Positions 56,931-64,000 of a stretch of 64,000 nt of DNA are shown in pieces. Where the stretch lies: contig SZOS01000007.1 of NCBI GenBank assembly GCA_030263295.1, positions 21,605 to 85,604 of the forward strand, read 5' to 3'. How positions within the stretch are numbered: position 1 is the stretch's first letter; the number at the start of each line of letters is the position of its first letter. The notes beneath the pieces are model-generated. The model saw only the letters and a list, made by a program, of their open reading frames with translations. It was not told where the DNA came from and ran no database searches. Source of the DNA: Dokdonella_A sp014338185 (GTDB lineage: Bacteria; Pseudomonadota; Gammaproteobacteria; Xanthomonadales; Rhodanobacteraceae). The translations under genes were made by a program, and so were the position numbers.

Positions 56931-58610
56931 TCAATCGCCCGGCCTCGCGTACACGCGCTTGCCCCCGACCCAGGTCTGCAGCACCCGGGTCGACCAGATG
57001 CGGGCCGGTGGGTCGGCGAACAGGTCGTGGTCCACCAGGATGAAATCGGCCCAGTGGCCGGGTTGCAGCGTGCCCATGCGATCCTCGGCATGGCGCGCCC
57101 AGGCCGCGCCCCAGGTGAAGGCGCGCAGCGCCTCGACCAGCGTCATGCGCTGGCGCGGATACCAGCCGCCCGGCGGCTTGCCGGCGTGGTCCTCGCGCGT
57201 GACCGCCGCGTACAGGCCGTAGAACGGATTGGGCGATTCGACCGGAAAGTCCGATCCGCCCGCGATCACCGTGCCCTGCTTGAGGAAACTGCGCCACGCG
57301 TAGGCACCCTGCATGCGCAACTTGCCGATGCGTGCCTCGGCCATGTTCATGTCCGAAGTGGCATGGGTCGGCTGCATCGAGGCCACCAGGCCGAGGCTGC
57401 GCAAGCGCGCGATGTCCGGCAAGGCCAGCACCTGCGCATGCTCGATGCGGTTGCGCAGCGCCTTGGCCTTGGCGCCACGCGCGCGGTACACCTGCGCATA
57501 GGCATCGAGCACCTCGCGATTGGCGGCGTCGCCGATCGCATGCACACCAACCTGGTAGCCCTGGCTGATCGCCTTGTCGATCATCGCGGTGAGCTGCTGC
57601 GGCGTGTTGAACAGCAAGCCCTTTTCATGCGGCTGGTCGCTGTAGGGCGCGAGCAGCGCCGCGCCATGGCTGCCGAGCGCGCCGTCGGCATAGAGCTTGA
57701 CCGCGCGCACATCGAGCGTGTCGTTGCCGCGGCCCTCGATCAGGCCCTGGGCCGCGATCCGGTCGAAGTCCTCACCGGTGCCGCCGATCAGCGCGTAGAT
57801 GCGCGCGCTGAGCTTGCCGGCATCGGCGTAGCGCTCGTACAGCGCGACGGTGGCCGCATCGACGCCGGCGTCATGCACGCCGGTCAGCCCCACGCGCGCA
57901 AGCTCGGCCAGCGCCGCATCCAGCGCCGCGGCGGATTCGGCCGCATCGGGCGGCGGGATCCGGCTGGCCACGAGCTGGACCGCGGCATCGACGAGCACGC
58001 CACTCGGATTGCCCTGGGCATCGCGCTCGATGCGCCCACCGGGCGGATCGGGCGTGTCGCGATCGACGCCCGCGAGCCTGAGCGCGGCGCTGTTGGCCCA
58101 GCCGGCGTGGCCATCGACGCGGCCGAGCCACACCGGCCGGTCGGCCACCGCGCGGTCGAGTTCGGCCGCGGTCGGGAAGCGGCCCAGTCGCCACACTTCC
58201 TGGTTCCAGCCGCGACCCTGGATCCATGGCATTCCCGGATGCGCGGCCGCGTAGTCCTTGACTCGCGCCAGCGCCGCATCGAGCGAGGTGGTGTCGCGCA
58301 GGTCGATGCGGCGCAGCGCGATGCCCAGCCCCATCACGTGTCCATGCGCGTCGATGAGGCCGGGCAACAGCGTGCGGCCGCCGCCATCGAGCACCGTGGC
58401 CTGGCCTGCGCGCGGCGCCAGCTCGGCATGCGAGCCGATCGCCACCACCTTGCCCTGGTCCACCAGCATCGCCTCGAACCGCTGCAGCTTGCCCGCGCCA
58501 TCGAGCGTGTAGCCGTTGACGTGGTCCACCAGCAGATCGGCCGCGCCCGCGGGCCATGCGCAGCACAGGGCCAGTGCGAGCGCGCACAGGCGCGCAGTGG
58601 GGATGTTCAT
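56931..58610 (-). CDS. Exported amidohydrolase family 3 protein (YtcJ-like)
   Basis: A 559-residue metal-dependent hydrolase. The metal-binding HxH is in GLIDAHGHVMGLG. Other motifs are GWNQEVW, DGHAGWANSAAL, KLYADGALGSHGAAL, VGVHAIGDAANREVLDAY, IEHAQVL and GGSDFPVESPNP with its Asp ligand. A signal peptide (ALALALCCAWPAGA) follows the ATG at 58610, which has AAGGTGG upstream. Family members hydrolyse amide or formamide bonds; the substrate is unknown. Monocistronic by spacing. Confidence 0.9.
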   Translation of the reverse strand: MNIPTARLCALALALCCAWPAGAADLLVDHVNGYTLDGAGKLQRFEAMLVDQGKVVAIGSHAELAPRAGQATVLDGGGRTLLPGLIDAHGHVMGLGIALRRIDLRDTTSLDAALARVKDYAAAHPGMPWIQGRGWNQEVWRLGRFPTAAELDRAVADRPVWLGRVDGHAGWANSAALRLAGVDRDTPDPPGGRIERDAQGNPSGVLVDAAVQLVASRIPPPDAAESAAALDAALAELARVGLTGVHDAGVDAATVALYERYADAGKLSARIYALIGGTGEDFDRIAAQGLIEGRGNDTLDVRAVKLYADGALGSHGAALLAPYSDQPHEKGLLFNTPQQLTAMIDKAISQGYQVGVHAIGDAANREVLDAYAQVYRARGAKAKALRNRIEHAQVLALPDIARLRSLGLVASMQPTHATSDMNMAEARIGKLRMQGAYAWRSFLKQGTVIAGGSDFPVESPNPFYGLYAAVTREDHAGKPPGGWYPRQRMTLVEALRAFTWGAAWARHAEDRMGTLQPGHWADFILVDHDLFADPPARIWSTRVLQTWVGGKRVYARPGD

Positions 58611-58785
58611 GGGCAAACCACCTTGGCCGGAAAGCGGGAAGCGGACGCGACGCGCGCCGCGAGGCGCGAGCATAGCGGGTCTGGCGGGTCCGGCGCCCGT
58701 GCGCATCGGCACGGCGACGCGCCTGGCGCCAAGTGCGCGCACCGCAGGCAGGCTGGCACGCGCGCGTGCAGGCCGCAGCCCGCGC

Positions 58786-59091
58786 TCAGGGCTGCGCCGG
58801 GCCGGGGTCGTCGGTCGCGAGCAGCGCGCGCAGCGCGCGCACCTGCTCCTGCAGGGCAAGCCACGCGGCCTGCCACTGGCCCTCGCGCGGACTGGCGCGC
58901 TCGAAGCGCAGCAGCATGCGCGAGGCGGCTTCGAGGCGCGCACGCAGTTGCGCCACCTGCGCGAGCGCGGCCTCGTGCTCGGCCTTGCCGATGAAGTACA
59001 CCTTGCGATCGCGGCACACGCCGATGCAGGTCTGCGGCGCCTCGATCTTGCCGCAACCGATGCACTGCCAGGCCTGGATGTAGTCGGTCAT
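58786..59091 (-). CDS. Small four-cysteine protein with coiled-coil, unknown function
   Basis: A 101-residue cytoplasmic protein. N-terminal cysteines C10, C13, C22 and C26 (WQCIGCGKIEAPQTCIGVC) resemble a small zinc ribbon. Residues about 35-95 form a heptad-rich helix (AEHEAALAQVAQLRARLEAA). ATG follows GAGGGTGG. It starts 49 bases after the His-rich protein gene and probably shares its transcript; a metal-responsive role is only a guess. Confidence 0.65.
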   Translation of the reverse strand: MTDYIQAWQCIGCGKIEAPQTCIGVCRDRKVYFIGKAEHEAALAQVAQLRARLEAASRMLLRFERASPREGQWQAAWLALQEQVRALRALLATDDPGPAQP

Positions 59092-59140
59092 GCCACCCTC
59101 GCTGCACGGGCACGCGGCGCCGGTGCGCCGCGGTCGCGCC

Positions 59141-59629
59141 TCAATGCTGGTGCTGGCCCGCCGCGGGCTTGGCCGCGGGCCAGGCCGGATCGTCGAACTG
59201 GTTCGGATACGGCGCCACCGCGTCGCGCATCGCCGCCACCGCGGCCTTGTCGGCGGGGTCCTTGTCGAGCCGCTGCGCGGCCGCGAGCAGCGGCACGAGG
59301 ATCGCGTGCAGCGCCGCATCGGGCTCGGCCGCGAGCTTGCAGTGGTCGAACATGTACTTGACCGCGTCCTGCACGTTGACCGCGAACTCGCGGGCCTGCG
59401 CATCGCTCATGTGGCCCATCTCGTGATGGCTGAGGTCGCTGAGCGCGGCGCGCACGCGCGCCATGCCCTCGCGCAGCGGCGCATCGGTGGCCCAGCGCTG
59501 CGCCGGTGCCGGGGCCGGCGCGGCCGCAGGCGCGGCATGACCGTGGTGCGCATGCTCCTGCGCAGTGGCCGGCAGCGCGGCGGCGGCCAGTGCCGCGGCC
59601 ACGGCAAGAAGGACGGGATACGGACGCAT
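59141..59629 (-). CDS. Periplasmic His/Met-rich helical protein (DnrO-like)
   Basis: A 162-residue protein with signal peptide (PVLLAVAAALAAAALPATAQ), a His-Ala linker (EHAHHGHAAPAAAPAPAPA) and a helical domain with LSHHEMGHMSDAQAREF, MFDHCK and a C-terminal HQH. The pattern is that of small metal-binding periplasmic proteins; a DnrO-like assignment is tentative. Shine-Dalgarno GGAGA precedes the ATG at 59629. It is the first of two leftward genes. Confidence 0.6.
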   Translation of the reverse strand: MRPYPVLLAVAAALAAAALPATAQEHAHHGHAAPAAAPAPAPAQRWATDAPLREGMARVRAALSDLSHHEMGHMSDAQAREFAVNVQDAVKYMFDHCKLAAEPDAALHAILVPLLAAAQRLDKDPADKAAVAAMRDAVAPYPNQFDDPAWPAAKPAAGQHQH

Positions 59630-59808
59630 CGGCAGGTCTCCGTGGAATGGGATCGGCGCAGTATCGCGCAGCTCACCCCAACCGCCCTTGACCCGCGTCA
59701 CCCACCCCTGCGGCACATGCGCGCAGCCCCCGCGCGGTTTGATCCGGATCAGCGCCGCGGCATGGGTTAGGCTACACGCTTGCCGCCACGCCCATCGCCG
59801 CCACCGCC

Positions 59809-61746
59809 GTGCCCACCTCCACGTCCGCCCCACCCGCGCACGACCACGTGCTCGACGCCTGTTTCCTCGGCCCCTACGGCGAGAACGACGCGCTGCTCGA
59901 GCGCATCCTGGTCGAGTTCCTGCGCGACCACGTGTACTGGCGGCGCAATTTCCATCCCGAGGATCCGCCCGCGATCGGCACTGCGGCCTCGCTCCATCCC
60001 GACTATCAGGCGTTCGAGGCGCGCATGCGCCGCGAGCTGCACCAGCTGTCGGCCGCGCTCAAGCGCTCGATGCCGTTCCACAGCCCGCGCTACATCGGCC
60101 ACATGGCCTCGGACCTGCTGCTGCCCGGGCTCGCGGCGCAGATGCTCGCGCTGCCCTACAACCCCAACAACGTGACCGAGGAGGCGGCGCCGGTCACGGT
60201 CGATCTCGAGGTCAAGGTCGGCCTGCAGCTCGCGCGCATGCTCGGCTATGTCGACGATCCCGCGCGCGCCGACTGCGCGTTCGGCCACCTCACCTCGGGC
60301 GGCACGCTGGCCAACTACCAGGGCCTGCGCCTGGCGCTCGCGCTCAAGGCCTTTCCGGTCGCGCTGCGCGCGGCCGGCGTACCCGGCCTGGACCTGCCCG
60401 TCGATGACTGGAGCGCGTTCAACCTCGGCGGCGCCGACAGCATCGCGCTGCTGCAGCGCTGGCAGGCCTGGCTGGCCGCGCAGCCCGCGGCCGAGCGCGC
60501 GCGCTGGCATGCGCGGGTGGAAGCGGCCCGCATCGAGCAACTGGGCATCGCCGGGTTCTTTGCCGCCCATCCGCAGCTGCGCCCACCGCGCGTGCTCGCG
60601 CCGATCACCGCGCACTACTCGTGGAGCAAGGGCGTCAAGATGCTCGGCCTCGGCCGCGACCAGCTCGACCTGTTGCCCACGCGCGGCATGCGCCTGGATG
60701 CCGATGCACTGGCCGCGCATGTGCAGCGCTGCGCGCGCGAGCGCATACCGGTGCTGCTCGCGGTCGCGGTGCTCGGCAGCACCGAATACGGCACGATCGA
60801 CCCGGTCGACGGCGTGCTCGCCGCGCGTGCCGCGGTGCGCCCGCTCGGGCTGGATTTCGCCGTGCATGTCGATGCCGCGTGGGGCGGCTACCTCGCCACG
60901 GTGTTCCGCAACGAGGACGGCACGCTGCGCAGCCGCGAGGAGGTCGCCGCCGAATACAGATACTTCCCCTCGCCGCCGCTGTACCGTGCGTTCGCCGCGC
61001 TTGGCGACACCGACTCGGTCACGGTCGATCCGCACAAGCTCGGCTACCTGCCGTTCGGCAGCGGCGCGTTCGTGTGCCGCGACCACCGCGCGATGGATCT
61101 GCTGGCCGAGCGCGCCGACTACATCTTCCATGGCCACGCGCCGCGCACCTACCTCGAACGCTTCCGCAGCCTCGGCCAATTCATTCCCGAAGGCTCCAAG
61201 TCGGGCGCGGCCGCGGCCGGCGTGTACGTCGCGCACAAGGTGCTGCCGCTCGACCACCGCCACTTCGGCCGGCTGCCGCATTCGACCGTGCGCTACACCG
61301 AGATCTTCTACGAGCGCGCGCAGCGCTTCACCGACGAGGTCGCCCCCTACCTGCATGCGCGCGTGCCGTTCGAGCCCGACAGCAACCTCGTGTGCCTGGC
61401 GTTCAATCCGCGCGGCAACCGCTCGCTCGCGGCGGCCAACCGCTTCATGCAGCGCCTGTACGAGCTGCTGCGCCCCGACGTGCACCAGCCGCTGCAGGTC
61501 AAGGAGTTCTTCGGTTCCACCACCACGCTGCGCCCGGAGCTGGTCGGCGCCGAGCAGACGCGCCAGATCCTTGCCACGCTCGGCCTCGACGCCGAGCTCG
61601 ACGGCGAACCGCTGACGATCCTGCGCCACACGCTCATGAATCCGTACCTGATCGACCGCGACAACGGCATCAGCTACATCGAGTGCTATTTCGCCTACCT
61701 CGCGCGTTGCACCGCGACGCTGCTCGACCGGACCCCCACGCCATGA
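59809..61746 (+). CDS. PLP-dependent group II amino acid decarboxylase
   Basis: A 645-residue fold type I decarboxylase. The PLP lysine is K410 in DPHKLGYLPFGSGAF, preceded by VHVDAAWGGYLAT (PLP Asp) and GHLTSGGTLANYQGL. The N-terminal FHSPRYIGHMASDLLLPG and PYNPNNVTEEA match the aromatic/tyrosine-decarboxylase-like branch. The substrate could be tyrosine, phenylalanine, aspartate or another amino acid. GTG start with weak ribosome binding site. Its stop overlaps the next gene (ATGA). The TyrA-like enzyme two genes on hints at an aromatic substrate. Confidence 0.85.
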   Translation: MPTSTSAPPAHDHVLDACFLGPYGENDALLERILVEFLRDHVYWRRNFHPEDPPAIGTAASLHPDYQAFEARMRRELHQLSAALKRSMPFHSPRYIGHMASDLLLPGLAAQMLALPYNPNNVTEEAAPVTVDLEVKVGLQLARMLGYVDDPARADCAFGHLTSGGTLANYQGLRLALALKAFPVALRAAGVPGLDLPVDDWSAFNLGGADSIALLQRWQAWLAAQPAAERARWHARVEAARIEQLGIAGFFAAHPQLRPPRVLAPITAHYSWSKGVKMLGLGRDQLDLLPTRGMRLDADALAAHVQRCARERIPVLLAVAVLGSTEYGTIDPVDGVLAARAAVRPLGLDFAVHVDAAWGGYLATVFRNEDGTLRSREEVAAEYRYFPSPPLYRAFAALGDTDSVTVDPHKLGYLPFGSGAFVCRDHRAMDLLAERADYIFHGHAPRTYLERFRSLGQFIPEGSKSGAAAAGVYVAHKVLPLDHRHFGRLPHSTVRYTEIFYERAQRFTDEVAPYLHARVPFEPDSNLVCLAFNPRGNRSLAAANRFMQRLYELLRPDVHQPLQVKEFFGSTTTLRPELVGAEQTRQILATLGLDAELDGEPLTILRHTLMNPYLIDRDNGISYIECYFAYLARCTATLLDRTPTP

Positions 61747-62834
61747 CCCAGTTCCCCGCCTGCGACCGCGCCTGGCTGCACGCCGCGATCGACGCGCTCG
61801 AGCGCGAAGCCGCGCGTTCGGCCGACACTCACCTGCTCAAGATCGAACTGCCCGGCTACGCCGGCATCGACTTCTACTTCAAGGACGAGGCCGCGCACCC
61901 GACCGGCAGCCTCAAGCACCGTCTCGCGCGCTCGCTGTACCTGTACGCGCTGTGCAACGGCCGCCTGCGCCAGGGCCAGCCCGTGGTGGATGCGTCCTCG
62001 GGCAGCACCGCGATCGCCGAGGCGTGGTTCGCGCGCCTGCTCGGGCTGCACTTCACCGCAGTGATGCCGGCCTGCACCGCGCCCGCGAAGATCCGCGCGG
62101 TGGAGGCGCTCGGCGGCAGCTGCGACCTCGTCGACGACCCAGCCGAGGTGTACGAGCGCGCGGCCACGCATGCGCGCAACGGCGCCTGCCACCTCGACCA
62201 GTTCGGCCTGGCCGAGCGCGCCACCGACTGGCGCGGCAACAACAACATCGCCGAATCGATCCTCGGCCAGCTCACGCGCGAGCCGCATGCCAAGCCCGCG
62301 TGGATCGTGTGCGGCGCCGGCACCGGCGGCACCTCGGCCACGATCGGCCGCTACCTGCGCTACCGACGCCTGCCCACGCGCCTGTGCGTGGCCGAACCCA
62401 GCGGCCGCAGCTTCGCCCACGGCTGGCGCTCGCGCCGCGCCGACGCCTGCGCCAGCCAGCCCACGCTCATCGAGGGCATCGGCCGGGCGCGGGTGGAGCC
62501 GTGCTTCCTGTTCGACGTGGTCGACGCGGTGCTGGAAGTGCCCGACGCCGCCTCGGTCGCGGCGACCTGGCTGCTCGAAGAGATCTTCGCGCGCCGTTAC
62601 GGCGGCTCCTCGGGCACCAACCTCGTGGCCTGCCTCGAACTGGCCGCGGCGATGCGCGCGCGTGGCGAGCGCGGCAGCATCGTGAGCCTGCTGTGCGACC
62701 GCGGCGAGCGCTACGCCGAGACGCTGTTCAGCAGCGAATGGCTCGACCTGCACGGCATCGACCCGCAGCCGTGGCATGCGCGGCTCACGCGCTGCCTTGC
62801 CGACGGCAGCGCGCCGTTGGCGCCAACCGCATGA
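61743..62834 (+). CDS. Cysteine synthase-fold PLP enzyme (Cds1-like)
   Basis: A 363-residue fold type II PLP enzyme. The PLP lysine is K58 in PTGSLKHRLA, with VVDASSGSTAIAEAWFARLLGL and CGAGTGGTSATIGRYLR for phosphate binding. This branch resembles L-cysteine desulfhydrase/Cds1-type proteins, not CysK. It lacks the classic CysK S-G-N-T-G-I loop, with SSGSTAIA instead. It overlaps both neighbours by 4 bases, so the three enzymes are translationally coupled and probably act on related substrates. The exact reaction is not assignable. Confidence 0.8.
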   Translation: MTQFPACDRAWLHAAIDALEREAARSADTHLLKIELPGYAGIDFYFKDEAAHPTGSLKHRLARSLYLYALCNGRLRQGQPVVDASSGSTAIAEAWFARLLGLHFTAVMPACTAPAKIRAVEALGGSCDLVDDPAEVYERAATHARNGACHLDQFGLAERATDWRGNNNIAESILGQLTREPHAKPAWIVCGAGTGGTSATIGRYLRYRRLPTRLCVAEPSGRSFAHGWRSRRADACASQPTLIEGIGRARVEPCFLFDVVDAVLEVPDAASVAATWLLEEIFARRYGGSSGTNLVACLELAAAMRARGERGSIVSLLCDRGERYAETLFSSEWLDLHGIDPQPWHARLTRCLADGSAPLAPTA

Positions 62835-63616
62835 CAGACGCGACGGTCGCCCTGTTCGGCTACGGCCGCTTCGGCCAGGCCTTCGCCACGCTGCTGCGGC
62901 AGGCCGGCCACACCGTGCGCGTGGTCGATCCCGTGGCGCCGGTGCCGGCCGAGCTCGCCGCGGCATCGCCCGAACAGGCCCTCGCAGCGGCGCACTGGGT
63001 GGTGCTGGCGATGCCGCTGCGCCGCATGCGCGCGGCGCTGCTCGAACTGCGCCCGCTGCTTCGCGCACAGCATCGCGTGATCGACGTGGGCAGCGTCAAG
63101 CTGCAGCCGCAGGCGTGGATGGACGAACTGCTCGGTCCGGCCATCGCCCACATCGGCAGCCATCCGCTGTTCGGCCCGCTCAGCCTCGCGCGCGGCGAGC
63201 GCCCGCTGCGCGTGGTGCTGTGCGCGAGCGCGCAGCACCCGCAGCTGCCCGCAGCAGCGCGCGCGCTGTTCGAGCAGATCGGCTGCCAAGTCATCGATCG
63301 CGACGCGACCGCGCACGACGAGGCGATGGCGCAGACCCACGCGCTCGCGTTCTACATCGCCAAGGCGCTGGTCGAGATGGGCATCGGCGACGACCTGTCG
63401 ATGGCGCCGCCGTCGTTCCTCGGCCTCAGCAACATGCTCGCGGCGGTGCGCGGCGACGCCGGCCACCTGTTCGCGGCGATCCAGCAGGAGAACCCGTACG
63501 CCGCGGCCGCGCGCGAACGCTTCATCGCCACGCTCGGCACCATCCACGAGCGCCTGCAGCGCGAATCCGACGCGGGCGCGCTCGCGATTCCCGCGCCCGG
63601 CCAGGCCGAGGCCTGA
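62831..63616 (+). CDS. TyrA-like prephenate dehydrogenase-family protein
   Basis: A 261-residue NAD(P)-dependent dehydrogenase. The Rossmann motif is GYGRFGQAFATLL, and DVGSVKLQPQAWMD, GSHPLFGPLS and a helical domain with HDEAMAQTHALAFYIAKAL follow, in which the His residues fit prephenate/arogenate dehydrogenase. No chorismate mutase or ACT domain. Coupled by ATGA to the upstream PLP enzyme. It may serve a specialised aromatic pathway together with the decarboxylase instead of bulk tyrosine synthesis. Confidence 0.82.
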   Translation: MTDATVALFGYGRFGQAFATLLRQAGHTVRVVDPVAPVPAELAAASPEQALAAAHWVVLAMPLRRMRAALLELRPLLRAQHRVIDVGSVKLQPQAWMDELLGPAIAHIGSHPLFGPLSLARGERPLRVVLCASAQHPQLPAAARALFEQIGCQVIDRDATAHDEAMAQTHALAFYIAKALVEMGIGDDLSMAPPSFLGLSNMLAAVRGDAGHLFAAIQQENPYAAAARERFIATLGTIHERLQRESDAGALAIPAPGQAEA

Positions 63617-63630
63617 GCGAGCAGCCGCCC

Positions 63631-64000
63631 GTGCGTTCGCCGCTCCGCCAGCGCTTCCAGCACCGCAGCCTGGTCTGGCTCAGCCTCGTCGCGATCGCGC
63701 TCACGGTGTTCGCGCCGGTGGTGTCGCAGACGCTGGCCGCGGCGCGCCTCAAGGCGCAGCACGCGGCGGGCGCGGTGGCGGCCGCGCAGCACGTCCATGC
63801 ACACTCGACGCCGGCCGCGCCTGCCGACAGCGCGCACGCGGCGCACGGGCACGCGGCCGAACCCACGCCCGCACCCGCGGGCGCGGCGCACGCCGGCCAC
63901 CACCACGGCAACGCGCAGGACGGGGATCCGTTCGCGGCCTGCGGCTACTGCGAGCTGTTCACGCACTGCCCGGTCAGCTTCACGCTGACGCCGCTCCCAC
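63631..64000 (+). CDS. DUF2946-type protein (3' end off window)
   Basis: The 123 visible codons have an N-terminal membrane segment (VWLSLVAIALTVFAPVVSQTLAA), a long His/Ala/Pro-rich stretch and the DUF2946 motif FAACGYCELFTHCP. GTG start 14 bases after the TyrA-like gene stop. The family is common beside copper or TonB-receptor genes in xanthomonads; the His-rich stretch suggests metal contact. The C terminus is outside the window. Confidence 0.75.
   Translation, partial: MRSPLRQRFQHRSLVWLSLVAIALTVFAPVVSQTLAAARLKAQHAAGAVAAAQHVHAHSTPAAPADSAHAAHGHAAEPTPAPAGAAHAGHHHGNAQDGDPFAACGYCELFTHCPVSFTLTPLP

Noticed and set aside
56076..58994. A plus-strand open frame of 972 codons
   Set aside because: Out of frame with the secreted repeat protein and antisense to the amidohydrolase; it has no signal or domain.
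59740..59751. TGATCCGGATCA palindrome before the decarboxylase operon
   Set aside because: Only 12 bp and GC-containing; such palindromes are expected by chance in this composition and no promoter geometry supports it.

Overview
The window is 64 kb of very GC-rich bacterial DNA with dense, short-spaced operons. The gene order glnD-map / rpsB-tsf / pyrH-frr-uppS-cdsA-dxr-rseP-bamA-skp-lpxD-fabZ-lpxA ... lpxB ... rnhB ... dnaE-accA is the envelope/translation cluster of Gammaproteobacteria. Together with outer-membrane lipid A genes, DUF2069 and DUF2946 proteins, and secreted proteins carrying an F-[AR]-[DN]-[GA]-F-D tail, it points to the Lysobacterales (Xanthomonadales), probably a Rhodanobacteraceae-like or Dokdonella-like free-living species. 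The order-level call is confident; the family is a guess.

Left part (1-30.6 kb): mostly housekeeping. A glnD fragment and map run leftwards. rpsB-tsf run rightwards behind a long leader and end at a clean terminator. After a lone TRIC-type channel gene comes the long rightward operon for UMP kinase, ribosome recycling, undecaprenyl-PP, CDP-DAG and MEP-pathway isoprenoids, RseP, BamA, Skp and lipid A. This cluster has been opened up in two places: an oppositely oriented secreted beta-helix gene separates lpxA from lpxB, and two paralogous membrane sulfatase/LtaS-like transferase genes flank rnhB. dnaE, accA and an acyltransferase-3 gene finish the block.

Middle part (30.6-47 kb): accessory envelope and secreted functions. 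A three-gene operon encodes a BBP7-type outer membrane protein, a 1321-residue G8/CEMIP-like beta-helix protein and a Tat-exported beta-lactamase-fold hydrolase. It is followed by a scar made of an RHS-repeat fragment fused to the end of an IS256-type element. Then come an M3 oligopeptidase lipoprotein, a second secreted beta-helix protein, kbl, a small TfoX-like protein, a yihY-tlpA-acyP operon, a DUF2069 protein and a choice-of-anchor C surface protein.

Right part (47-64 kb): regulation and secretion. A LysR gene diverges from hemN-fnr, with an almost perfect FNR box exactly where an FNR-activated, leaderless hemN promoter would need it. Three tandem paralogous secreted proteins, an ECF-like sigma factor, a membrane Ser/Thr kinase with TPR-like repeats and a Cys-pair-repeat secreted protein follow. 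The end holds an amidohydrolase, a small four-Cys protein, a periplasmic His-rich protein, and a tightly overlapping operon of a PLP decarboxylase, a cysteine-synthase-fold enzyme and a TyrA-like dehydrogenase, then a partial DUF2946 gene. No tRNA, rRNA or CRISPR array was seen.
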